Notes under the pieces: generated by a model
Seen by the model: the letters and a program-made list of their open reading frames with translations, nothing else
Databases searched by the model: none
What the model was told of the DNA's origin: nothing
Shown here: piece after piece, positions 8,679-16,715 of the stretch
Position numbering within the stretch: the stretch's first letter is position 1
Layout: each line of letters opens with the position of its first letter
Assembly: GCA_002728755.1 (NCBI GenBank)
Contig: PBVT01000069.1
Span: 1 to 45,340, forward strand
Reading direction: 5' to 3'
From: Myxococcales bacterium
Lineage (GTDB): Bacteria; Myxococcota_A; UBA9042; UBA3505
DNA: 45,340 bases
Made by a program: the position numbers and the translations under genes

Positions 8679-10001
8679 CTAATCCTGGCAGCATAATACG
8701 CCGGCCAATTTGCCCTGGCTTCCGTACGAGACACTCGTAGAGATATGACCACAACCCTTATTGTTGGTGGTTCCGGTGTGTTTCCCGAAAATGAAGGTCT
8801 GATTGGGCCAGATCGCGTGTGCGCAATGGCTGGTTTCATGGGGTCCGCACACCGGTGGTGCCGAACACCAGCCTGTTGAATAACAGCCGTATGGTTCGGT
8901 GGTATCACAACCGGGTCCGTTGGGATTCTGGTTGTTTGGGTTCGAGCAGTTGTTGCTTGCTGCGACGTAGGCTTCCGTCAAACTATTACATTCGGCAGGT
9001 GTGAGTCGGAACCGTAGGTCATTGGAGAGACCGTTACGCATACAGATATGCCAGCCAGCGGAGCAGAGATCTTCCGGTGCCGCACATTCGTTGCCAAGAT
9101 TATTACCACATGCGGTGTTGGTTCGAGGGGCGCGTAGGCTCATAAAGCCAAAGGTTCCCTTACACGCAGCTACTGTGGGCCAATGGTTGAGATCGGTGAG
9201 CCCGTCTCGCTGTCCGTCGGCGCATCCGACGGAGTCGACACAGACCTGGTTCGATGAACAGGAAGCGGTGGACGAGCAGGTGCCACAGTCCCCGCCGCAG
9301 CCATCGCTACCACAGTCTTTTCCCGCGCAATCGGGCTGACAACCGATCGGAATACATTGCCCATCGGAACCACAGCTCTCCGCGCCTGGACATTGTCCGC
9401 ACGTACCACTACAGCCATCGTCACCGCACTCTTTCCCGTCGCAGTTGGGTTGGCAGGAGACCGGATCGCAATGTCCAAAGAAGGAGCACTCTTCTCCCGG
9501 AGGACAACTGCCACAGCTCCCCCCACATTTGTCGTCACCGCATTCTTTGGCGGCACATTTGGGTGTGCAGTCTTCATCGATGCAGATGCCGTTATCACCG
9601 CAGAACTGATCGTTGGCGCAGTTGCCACAGCTTCCACCACAACCATCGTCGCCACATTCCAGGTCGGTACAATCGGGGGCACATAGACATTCGCCGGAAT
9701 AACAAAGTTCGCCCTCGGGACAGGCCCCACAGGAGCCACCGCAACCGTCCGCTCCACAGTTCTTGTCCTGACAGGCCGGTATACAGGAGGTGTCGATGCA
9801 TTCACCGGCCTCGGTGCAGGTGAATGGTGGTAGGCAATCCGCGCAGGGATCCACAATGTCGGGGTCGTTTGGGCTGGCGCCCGTATCGTTTGCGACTGGA
9901 ACGTCCTGATTGAGAATCTGCGGGATTTTCTCTGATGTCTCAGAACAGCCGAGGCTAATTAGAAAGAACGTGAGGAAGAGTATAGTAGGTGTGCAACGCA
10001 T
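8679..10001 (-). CDS. Cys-rich repeat lipoprotein with C-terminal Cys-paired domain
   Basis: 440 aa from ATG 10001; the frame is open to a TTG at 10031, but only ATG 10001 gives a normal signal peptide (ILFLTFFLISLGC). After an acidic linker come five ~38-residue repeats of the form CxPxCxxKxCGxDGCGGxCGxCP...C...G.C (~65-255). The C-terminal ~180 residues form a distinct Cys-rich domain with CSAGWHIC near its start and VLCCQD at the very end. The latter resembles the C-terminal tip of the stalk protein at 29898-31742 (CATGWSVC ... VYCCKN). This suggests a shared ligand-binding or adhesive module. The sigma-54-type site at 10079-10094 precedes it. Function unknown beyond surface exposure. Confidence 0.85.
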   Translation of the reverse strand: MRCTPTILFLTFFLISLGCSETSEKIPQILNQDVPVANDTGASPNDPDIVDPCADCLPPFTCTEAGECIDTSCIPACQDKNCGADGCGGSCGACPEGELCYSGECLCAPDCTDLECGDDGCGGSCGNCANDQFCGDNGICIDEDCTPKCAAKECGDDKCGGSCGSCPPGEECSFFGHCDPVSCQPNCDGKECGDDGCSGTCGQCPGAESCGSDGQCIPIGCQPDCAGKDCGSDGCGGDCGTCSSTASCSSNQVCVDSVGCADGQRDGLTDLNHWPTVAACKGTFGFMSLRAPRTNTACGNNLGNECAAPEDLCSAGWHICMRNGLSNDLRFRLTPAECNSLTEAYVAASNNCSNPNNQNPNGPGCDTTEPYGCYSTGWCSAPPVCGPHETSHCAHAIWPNQTFIFGKHTGTTNNKGCGHISTSVSYGSQGKLAGVLCCQD

Positions 10002-10078
10002 CGTTCGCTGATTGTACTCCACTCGGTTCAAGATCCGCCAGAGGTGGGGGGGCGGAGGCCCCAGCTATAGTCTACGAA

Positions 10079-10094
10079 AGCAAATAGGGTGCCA
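10079..10094 (-). promoter_or_regulatory. sigma-54-type promoter of the Cys-repeat lipoprotein
   Basis: Minus-strand TGGCACC-CTAT-TTGCT matches the -24/-12 consensus TGGCACR-N4-TTGCW at every position but the purine. GG and GC are 10 nt apart. It lies ~78 nt upstream of ATG 10001. Confidence 0.7.
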
Positions 10095-10126
10095 CCCCTA
10101 CTCAGTACGGCGGTCAGGAAAAAGGT

Positions 10127-10162
10127 AAAAAAAAACCCCGGGCCCGTTATCCGGGCCCGGGG
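10127..10162 (-). terminator. Rho-independent terminator after the GH18-like gene
   Basis: Perfect 11-bp GC stem (10136-10146 with 10152-10162), 5-nt loop, then nine T on the minus strand (10135-10127). It starts 20 bp after the stop of the 10182-11543 gene. This is the clearest intrinsic terminator in the window. Confidence 0.93.
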
Positions 10163-10181
10163 TTGGATTGACGACACTGGT

Positions 10182-11543
10182 TTAGTTCATGAAGGTCTTG
10201 AGTATACGCATGAAGTCATGGGTGTTGACCTGGTCAGACGAGCCGCTGCAGACCGAGCTGGAGAGCATAAGCCCGGAACAAGGGGTGTCACGACTGACCG
10301 ACCACATGGACAGACGGCCAACCGGGATAGAGTCAAGGTGCTCGAGGGTTACCTTGGCATCGGACAGGTTGAAGGTCTGGCCAGGGACATCGTTTTCACC
10401 GATGAGCGGGATGATGCCGAGCATGCCCCAGAGTTCGCTATCCGATACATGGATTTGGAAGTCTTCGAGAAGCAGGGCCAACTGGTCGCGCATCTTGTAC
10501 AGAGCTTTGACTCCAAAGATACCCATCTGGCCTTTGGGGTTCGGAGCGACGGACGGGCGATAGTTCATTGTGTAACCATTCACACCGTTGAGATGTACGC
10601 CGTGCTTCAAGGCGTGGTGCAGGATATCAAGACTTACCGCGGTGAAGCCGTAGGTCTGAACTGGAAGGCTGAACCATACGTGTAGCTCACGGCCTTCGGC
10701 TTTGTATTGGCTCTGAATCTCAGCGATGGCCTGTGCGCGGCGTTTCGTGGCGCCTGTGTCGAAAGCATACCCACCCTCGATAGCGAACTCGACGCGGGTT
10801 ACGTTCAGGGTCTCGATAACGCGCTTATACTCGCTTACAAGATCTTTTACGTCGGTGCAGGCACTGGCGAGATGGTCACCGTATGGGCCACCAAAGGCAA
10901 TCGCGACGTCTCCACCAAAGTGAGAGCGAAGGATCTTGACCTCGTCATACAGAGTGTATTCACCGTATTGATCGGACGCGGCAGGGCCTACTTCAATCTT
11001 GGAACCGGGCCAGATAGCGCGGCAGTGGTCAGCGTTGTCCGCGACGACGAAGCCGAGCGTGTAATGAAATACACCCGTCTCATGTGCGACGTCGGCAAGT
11101 CGGATAGCGCCAGTAGTGGATGCGTCAACATACGGGGTGAAAACCGTGCGGGGCCATGGATTGGGGAAACCCATGATGTCGGTATCCGTAGTCTCCGCGG
11201 CTGGCTCTTGGTTTTCGATAGGGCCCGTGGCCGGATCTTCTTGTGAAGTTTCGTCCCATAGGTCTACGGGAGTAGTGATTGGGTTGATGTTGAGATCCTC
11301 TTTGGAGGCAGCTTTACCGGAGTTGTTGTCGACGAATGACAAATCGTCGATCTCGGCATGCTTTGTCTTTTTCGTTTTTTCCGCGTCATCGCAGTTTAAG
11401 CAATCGACGTGGGAGAGACTTCCAGAAGCCTGGTCGAACTCGGATGTAGTTTCTACTGGTGCGCAACCCGTAAGAAAGGTGCTGGCCATAAATCCAAATG
11501 CAGACACAAAGCTCACAACTGATTTCGTGTTAATAACAAACAT
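10182..11543 (-). CDS. GH18 chitinase-like lipoprotein with degenerate active site
   Basis: 453 aa. ATG 11543 follows GGAG; lipobox FLTGC at Cys27. A ~100-residue low-complexity linker precedes a TIM-barrel domain that reads like bacterial GH18 chitinases (FTPYVDAS, HYTLGFVVAD, GGDVAIAFGG, LIGENDVPGQTF). In GH18 the catalytic motif is DxxDxDxE. Here the equivalent is T249-R-V-E-F-A-I-E256: the acid Glu is kept, but the Asp residues are replaced by Thr, Glu and Ala. The usual MxMDY is TMNY (Asp to Asn, 327). Loss of the assisting Asp argues against normal chitin hydrolysis, so a carbohydrate-binding or altered-activity protein is likely. It is followed by the strong terminator at 10127-10162. 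Confidence 0.8.
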   Translation of the reverse strand: MFVINTKSVVSFVSAFGFMASTFLTGCAPVETTSEFDQASGSLSHVDCLNCDDAEKTKKTKHAEIDDLSFVDNNSGKAASKEDLNINPITTPVDLWDETSQEDPATGPIENQEPAAETTDTDIMGFPNPWPRTVFTPYVDASTTGAIRLADVAHETGVFHYTLGFVVADNADHCRAIWPGSKIEVGPAASDQYGEYTLYDEVKILRSHFGGDVAIAFGGPYGDHLASACTDVKDLVSEYKRVIETLNVTRVEFAIEGGYAFDTGATKRRAQAIAEIQSQYKAEGRELHVWFSLPVQTYGFTAVSLDILHHALKHGVHLNGVNGYTMNYRPSVAPNPKGQMGIFGVKALYKMRDQLALLLEDFQIHVSDSELWGMLGIIPLIGENDVPGQTFNLSDAKVTLEHLDSIPVGRLSMWSVSRDTPCSGLMLSSSVCSGSSDQVNTHDFMRILKTFMN

Positions 11544-11832
11544 AATTCCGCTCCTTAGTTTCTAACCGTTCATTTCCCAGCGGTGGCGTTATTGGCCAGC
11601 GCCATTCCCGACAAGAAACGTCGGCTCTCGCTCGAAAAAAGTTGAACGTTTTTTTTCTGCAACCACGTGAATTGAAGTGCAGTGCAGCGAATTTTTTTTG
11701 TTCGTTAAGGGGCGGAAACAGGTGTGTATGGGGGGGCGAGGTGTTGGTTTTTATACGAAAACCAGCCCAACGGACCTTGGAGCAGAAGAGTTATAGAACG
11801 CGCGGCGCATGCGGTGCGCGCACGAGACCCGT

Positions 11833-12918
11833 CTATCGAGTTCGGCGCTTCTTTTTATAGTAGGTGCGTTCGAACTCTTTCTCAGGATCTTTCCCTGCTT
11901 TAATCCAGCTCTCTTCCTTTCGCTGGATGCGCGCAAAGTATCGGTCGCCGCGCTGAAGCTCGCGTTTGAAATCACGTTCGATCTTCTTCAGATTCATATT
12001 GCGATGTCCCACCAGGGCCAACACAGCCTTCGCCCGGTAGAGTCTTTTCTGCAACGGTCCCACGGACTGGTTTGCAGCTTGCAGATAGGCGCGTGCGGCG
12101 AGTCGTTTGGCGTCCGCGTTTGGAGCCCCAGTGTGTGGTCTTCGTTTCATCATGAGGAGGTCACCGAGCACCTCCAACAGGATGGGGTGGGTGTGATTGG
12201 AGAACTTCATCATCCCTTGTACGCCTTTAATGGCGTCCCTGGGATCGAGGCCCTTGTCCACGACGAATTTGGTGAAGCCGAAGTGTTTGAAGCCTGGGCA
12301 GAGATATGGCCGTTTCGGATCCATTTCCTTGATTCTTTCGTACCGGTTGAGTTGATCGGCAACGTCACGAAACGGTGGCGGACAATCCTCCCCATCGTCC
12401 CCACCCATATACAGGGGGAGACCTTTTCGCTGACTACGCCGCCAGATCACATATTCCACCAGATATTGCTGTACGATCTCGCGTCCAAAATGGGCGTCGG
12501 GGTTGATCTCTATAGCGCGCTTGATGTGTACCAACCCCTCCTTGAATTGGCCGGAATGCAGATAGAAGGTGCCCAGATTCGCATGGGTTTCGTAGCGATT
12601 CTCGTCCAGAGCCATGGAGCGTTTCATGGTCTCGATGGCTTCCTCGTGCTGGCCGGTCTTATCGAGGGCGACACCGAGATCATCGAGAAGTGCCAGCTCG
12701 TTGGGCGTTGCCTCTAGCTTCTTTTTCCGGTCTTCGATACGCCACGCGTAGAAGGCATCGGAGTGGCGTAGGAACTTCCCAGTCAGCAGTTCCAGGGTGT
12801 TCGGAAAACGCTGCTTCTCCATTTTATAGGTGTCTTTATCCCAATAGCAGGCCTCAGCAGATGGAGTTCTGCTGATCAGCAGGAAAGCCAGGCAACATAT
12901 CAGGCTCAAAGCTCGCAT
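11833..12918 (-). CDS. exported TPR protein
   Basis: 361 aa. ATG 12918 is preceded by GGGAG. The Sec signal peptide ends ...TPSAEA before Cys-Tyr-Trp. Tetratricopeptide repeats occupy ~70-145 (LLDDLGVALDKTGQHEEAIE; HANLGTFYLHSGQFKEGLVH). The C terminus is Lys/Arg-rich and ends KKKRRTR. TPR units bind partner proteins; no enzymatic motif is visible. The CYWD...RFPNTLELLTGKF segment after the signal is a recognisable start shared by exported TPR proteins of unknown function, as far as I recall that family. It lies 95 bp downstream of the M60 peptidase gene on the same strand and could be co-transcribed. Confidence 0.8.
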   Translation of the reverse strand: MRALSLICCLAFLLISRTPSAEACYWDKDTYKMEKQRFPNTLELLTGKFLRHSDAFYAWRIEDRKKKLEATPNELALLDDLGVALDKTGQHEEAIETMKRSMALDENRYETHANLGTFYLHSGQFKEGLVHIKRAIEINPDAHFGREIVQQYLVEYVIWRRSQRKGLPLYMGGDDGEDCPPPFRDVADQLNRYERIKEMDPKRPYLCPGFKHFGFTKFVVDKGLDPRDAIKGVQGMMKFSNHTHPILLEVLGDLLMMKRRPHTGAPNADAKRLAARAYLQAANQSVGPLQKRLYRAKAVLALVGHRNMNLKKIERDFKRELQRGDRYFARIQRKEESWIKAGKDPEKEFERTYYKKKRRTR

Positions 12919-13013
12919 TTCAGTCTCCCAATGTGCAGGAAGTGATCTTACGGCAGAGGTCTGTGAAAGACCAGTGGGTGGAGAGGTGGCCCAAGGTGTG
13001 GTTTATGCCACGA

Positions 13014-15539
13014 TTAATTACTGCCAGGAAGCATTGGGTTCTCGGTCCAGTCTGGAAGCGTACTGATGGCTTCTAGAGCCCAATTGGACACGGGTAGACC
13101 CCACGAAAGGTAGAAAGGCCCCAGGTTTACGCCGGCCTCTTCGGAGGATTCGACTACCCAGACATCGATACGTTGTTGATCATCCGTTGGTGCGGATTCT
13201 GGAGACATCTCTCGGTATTTGATGAAGAGGTTCGTATAGAAATCCCAGCCGAAGTGTTCCTGTAATTGAAGGTATGTCTCCAGCGCGGTCCATACGCTCC
13301 ATTGGCTGAAGTCTGGACCTGTGGCCAGGTACTCTTCCATTCGTTGGGCCCGGTTGGTTGGGGAGACAGCATCATGAGCGATTCCGCGATCGATCCCGAA
13401 GACCGTCTCGGAGACATAAATCGAGAAGAGATTGACCGTACTCTCGGTTGTTCCCGGTAGTACCCAGGGAAGCCATTGGTGGTTGTGCCCCACCTCATGG
13501 AATGGCCCCCAGGAACCAACGGTCTGGATTGATTCCAGGTCGAGAAGAGAGTCCACAGCGATAGTGAAGGCCATTAAAGGGTAGCCCGAATGCATCCAGC
13601 CCACACTGATTTGGCGGTCAAATGCGAAACGTTCCGGTCGAACGCGTTCATGGGGATTGCCTTCGAGATCGGCATTGGCGTCGAGCACACTATCCCAAAG
13701 GTTCATCACCTGATCTGGATGATCGAGATCCACGACATCCGATGTTGGGATGGTAATAATGAATTTATCGGATGCCAGCTCGGCCCACGGGCCTGGATAA
13801 TGACGAATCGTATTTCGCCATTCTTCCAGATCCGTTTCACCGTGACGGTATAGGGGGGCCCGAACCACGCCATCAAAGGTGACTTCAATGGGGCCGAGAT
13901 TCGTTCCCGCCGGTATGCGTACGTAGATTAATCCGCCAAAAGCGCTGGCGATGGCCGTACTGGTACTCTCGATAGGATAGGTGCGAATAATGTCGGGGAA
14001 GCGCTCGATCTCTTCTTTGTTCCAGAGGGTGTCTGTATGACAGCCGACCAGAACGCTTAAGGCTTCTGTGGAGGCGTTCTGGGGTACAGTCACAGTGAAC
14101 AGGGTACCCGGTCGAGCGTAGAGCCCTGTGCTACGCCATACAGGTTCCCAGGGGTTCGAAAAGGCATACTCTTCGGCCCGACCGGCGTAGGACGCGTTGA
14201 TGGTCACGGTCTCGGTGATGTTGGAGGCGCCGCCCGGTATATCCCCCGGGAAATCGACGGCAGCCGGGTGTGCCTTCACCTGGTCCGCAGGCAGTTCTTT
14301 ATTCAATTTATTCTCGATTCGCGCCGCCAGGTAACCGATAGGATCCTCTTGCTTTCGCAGCGGAGCCGCAGTCGTGGGGATTTCAGGGGTTGCCGCATCG
14401 AGGAAAGCGGTGAAGGAGTCGCCGTAGTAATGCTCGAAGCTCAGGGGTAGATGCACCAGCGCGTGTTCAATGGATGCTACCGCACTAAGGAGATCGTCTG
14501 ACTTGAGGACTACGGCTCCATTCACATGGTCCAGCAATTCTTCAATGGCATAGCCCGCATGTTCATAGAGAGTCGGTGGTTCCGGCCCGACGGGCTGGGG
14601 TCCACCACCGACATTCTGTGCTGTGACCACAATACCCATATCCCGTAGCATTTTATTACCGGCAAAGGTCTCTGCTGTATTCGGGTTGGTATATCCCCAC
14701 CACCAGGCGAATCCGCCGGTGATGAGCCCACCACCAGATCGAACAAAGGCCTGAATTCTGTCGACATCCTCCGGGGCGATCTCCTGCCAGGCCTCTCGAA
14801 TATAGATGTCGACCCCTACGAGCTCTGGTGTGGTGATCTGGCCCACTGTGAATCCCTGTGCCGCCAGGAACTCTGCCGTTAACGTTAATCCTGGAGCTAC
14901 TCCAATAACCGGGTTCGAGGAGTCACTCATCCAGCCGATTGTATTCAGGATCAGACGGGTGGCTTCGTTATCGGTAGATAACCCGCTAAATAGATGTGCC
15001 TCATGACCGAAATATAGCACCTTACCGTCTTCGACCCGGGCCGCTGCGATCGTACTGTGGTTCTGCTCCTGGTCGAAAACAACCGGGAAGGCGGTTGGTC
15101 CATAGACGACCATCGTGGAGGGAAAGAATGTACCATATTCGAGGGTCGTGATTCCCTCTGTGATCGTATTCCAGTCGGCCGTCCAGTTGAACGAACAGCG
15201 AGGGTCGCTTCCGATACGGTCGCGGCAATGAAACTCTTCGACGGGACCACACCCGCCATTATCTACCGCGCATTCGTCGCGATCGACGCAGTTGCTACCT
15301 TGTAGCTCGTAGAAGTCGTCGCAGGTGATGACGCAGCTCCCGTCGACGCAATCGGCCTCACCATTTTCTGGATTCTGGCAGCTGATCACACTACAGGCAT
15401 CGATATCGGCAGGAGGTTCAACGACATCGGTTTGAACAATATCCTCTTGGATATCGCCGCTATCGGGAAGATCCTCGCCATTTCCGCAGCCGAACCCAAC
15501 GAGAACCAACAGGCTGATGAGTCCATAAAATCGTCGCAA
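13014..15539 (-). CDS. M60-family (enhancin-like) metallopeptidase lipoprotein with TCAF-like build
   Basis: 841 aa. The only start giving a signal peptide is TTG 15539 (LVLVGFGC, Cys18), behind a GGGGGC stretch. Residues ~45-115 are Cys-rich/EGF-like. Residues ~165-310 resemble a glutamine-amidotransferase-like/ThuA fold (GKVLYFGHEAHL, FVRSGGGLITGG). Residues ~445-560 form an M60 accessory beta-domain. Residues ~590-790 are the catalytic domain: H681-E-V-G-H685 followed by Glu699, the zinc-ligand set of gluzincin M60 (HExxH plus downstream Glu). M60 peptidases cleave mucin-type glycoproteins; the target here is unknown. Domain order matches the TCAF/FAM115-type M60 proteins of animals and their bacterial relatives. 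Probably a surface-anchored glycoprotein protease. Confidence 0.88.
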   Translation of the reverse strand: MRRFYGLISLLVLVGFGCGNGEDLPDSGDIQEDIVQTDVVEPPADIDACSVISCQNPENGEADCVDGSCVITCDDFYELQGSNCVDRDECAVDNGGCGPVEEFHCRDRIGSDPRCSFNWTADWNTITEGITTLEYGTFFPSTMVVYGPTAFPVVFDQEQNHSTIAAARVEDGKVLYFGHEAHLFSGLSTDNEATRLILNTIGWMSDSSNPVIGVAPGLTLTAEFLAAQGFTVGQITTPELVGVDIYIREAWQEIAPEDVDRIQAFVRSGGGLITGGFAWWWGYTNPNTAETFAGNKMLRDMGIVVTAQNVGGGPQPVGPEPPTLYEHAGYAIEELLDHVNGAVVLKSDDLLSAVASIEHALVHLPLSFEHYYGDSFTAFLDAATPEIPTTAAPLRKQEDPIGYLAARIENKLNKELPADQVKAHPAAVDFPGDIPGGASNITETVTINASYAGRAEEYAFSNPWEPVWRSTGLYARPGTLFTVTVPQNASTEALSVLVGCHTDTLWNKEEIERFPDIIRTYPIESTSTAIASAFGGLIYVRIPAGTNLGPIEVTFDGVVRAPLYRHGETDLEEWRNTIRHYPGPWAELASDKFIITIPTSDVVDLDHPDQVMNLWDSVLDANADLEGNPHERVRPERFAFDRQISVGWMHSGYPLMAFTIAVDSLLDLESIQTVGSWGPFHEVGHNHQWLPWVLPGTTESTVNLFSIYVSETVFGIDRGIAHDAVSPTNRAQRMEEYLATGPDFSQWSVWTALETYLQLQEHFGWDFYTNLFIKYREMSPESAPTDDQQRIDVWVVESSEEAGVNLGPFYLSWGLPVSNWALEAISTLPDWTENPMLPGSN

Positions 15540-15570
15540 AATAAGCCCCCGAAACCATAGAGAGGCGCCG

Positions 15571-15600
15571 ATTGTACGGATTTGCGAAGTCTTTGGCCAA
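15571..15600 (-). promoter_or_regulatory. promoter of the M60 peptidase gene (TTGGCCA-N17-TACAAT)
   Basis: Minus-strand TACAAT (15571-15576), 17-nt spacer, and TTGGCCA ending at 15600. It follows the window's common spacing rule and lies 32 nt upstream of the TTG start at 15539. Confidence 0.55.
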
Positions 15601-15653
15601 CCTTTGGATCGTCGGGGGAATGCTCCCTCCAGCCCAGTCCTCGTACGCGGTTA

Positions 15654-15659
15654 TATAAT
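15654..15659 (+). promoter_or_regulatory. candidate -10 (TATAAT) of the DUF4382-like lipoprotein gene
   Basis: A perfect TATAAT inside an A/T-rich patch, 57 nt before ATG 15716. No convincing -35 is visible at 16-18 nt, so the call rests on the -10 and position only. Confidence 0.4.
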
Positions 15660-15715
15660 TATTTCTTAAAGTTTTTTCCGCCAACCACCGAACCTCTTTT
15701 TCAGGTGGCTGAACG

Positions 15716-16537
15716 ATGCGGAATCAACAAATACAAAATAACGTAAACGGGCTCTTCGCCATTGGCGTCATTGCTCTGTTTGCATTTGCTTGTACTCCCC
15801 AGGAGGAGCTTGTTGAAAGCCATATCGCCATCTTCGGTTCTGGCCTCCAGGGACTCTCGGTTGAGAATTCTGAGCTGAAGGTTCCGGACGCCGACGGAAA
15901 TACGGTCGTGATTACCCGCGCCGACGTCAACATTCGTGAGCTACGCCTTACGCTTCCAGAAGATAGCGAAGGCTGTGACGTATTAGCGGGTCAACTCGAC
16001 GCGACCGTAGATTGTAATGACCACGAGCTCCGCATTGTGGGTCCTTTCCCAGTCGATCTGCTCTCGAGGGGTACGCAACCCTCTTTGATCGACGTCTCTC
16101 TTCCAGCTGGCACGTACAAAGGCATCGATGTTCGTATTGATGAATCCGATGAGCTTTTCGATGTTTCTTCCTCCAATGAAGCACAGACATCGATGTCCTT
16201 TGTCGTGACCGGCGATGTGAAAGTTGCGGGAACGTTGATTCCGTTTGGGATCGTTCTCGGGTTTGAAGAAGAGTTGCATGTGGAAAAGCCCGAAGGTCTT
16301 ATAATCAACGATGCCAGCCCAGACCTGGCGGTGGACCTGAACGTATATAGCTGGATGATGGGTGTCCCATTGTCCGCATGTATCAAGTCCGGTCTTCTGC
16401 CGAAAGACGAGATGGGACGGTACTGGTTGGACAACAGCTTCTCCGGTTCTGGTCCCTGTGCAGTGATCGAGCATACGCTTCGTTCCAATATCGTACATAG
16501 CGGCCGGCTCGACGAGATGGCGGTCGCCAGCAACTAA
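15716..16537 (+). CDS. DUF4382-like lipoprotein
   Basis: 273 aa. ATG 15716 has AGGTGG upstream. Lipobox FAFAC at Cys26. The body shows features of the DUF4382 type: an early VVITRADVNIRELRL strand, DVSLPAGTYKGIDVRI in the middle and beta-rich segments throughout, predicting an immunoglobulin-like or jelly-roll fold. The molecular role of this family is unknown; members are exported lipoproteins. Two Cys pairs (GCDV...DCND and SACI...GPCA) could form disulfides. It is divergent from the M60 gene and followed at 16716 by the giant EGF protein on the same strand with a separate promoter. Confidence 0.72.
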   Translation: MRNQQIQNNVNGLFAIGVIALFAFACTPQEELVESHIAIFGSGLQGLSVENSELKVPDADGNTVVITRADVNIRELRLTLPEDSEGCDVLAGQLDATVDCNDHELRIVGPFPVDLLSRGTQPSLIDVSLPAGTYKGIDVRIDESDELFDVSSSNEAQTSMSFVVTGDVKVAGTLIPFGIVLGFEEELHVEKPEGLIINDASPDLAVDLNVYSWMMGVPLSACIKSGLLPKDEMGRYWLDNSFSGSGPCAVIEHTLRSNIVHSGRLDEMAVASN

Positions 16538-16649
16538 AAGGCCTGCCGTCAGCATAGGTGCGAATCGGCCCTAGAGCTCCAGTAATGGACCGAATGGGGA
16601 CGTTTTTTTTGATCGTTCTCCCCAGTCTGGCAGGGTGCCTTTGAGACTA

Positions 16650-16678
16650 TCGACGGCCCTGTTTAAACGGGCTATAAA
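16650..16678 (+). promoter_or_regulatory. candidate promoter with palindromic spacer upstream of the EGF/beta-helix gene
   Basis: TCGACG (16650-16655), a 17-nt spacer, then TATAAA (16673-16678), 38 nt before ATG 16716. The spacer itself is an inverted repeat (GCCC-T-GTTT / AAAC-GGGC, 16656-16672), which could be an operator placed between -35 and -10. Confidence 0.45.
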
Positions 16679-16715
16679 CTCGGTCTAAATACCATCGGTT
16701 CTTCGAGGCGTGTAT

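Noticed and set aside
11598-11614. CCGAC...GTCGG dyad with downstream A/T runs as a terminator
   Set aside because: Only five base pairs, and on the minus strand no T-run follows; also partly resembles a -24/-12 site but lacks GG and GC.
11809-12717. 302-codon plus-strand open frame
   Set aside because: Antisense to the TPR protein, which has a signal peptide, an RBS and TPR motifs.
15460-15684. ATG-initiated minus-strand frame overlapping the M60 start, with GTTTCGGGGGCTTATT
   Set aside because: It is out of frame with the M60 protein and has no signal or domain; the TTG start in the other frame gives a clear signal peptide.
16602-16609. Eight-T run as terminator of the DUF4382-like gene
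   Set aside because: No stable hairpin immediately upstream; flanking GGGG/CCCC could pair only around the T-run itself.
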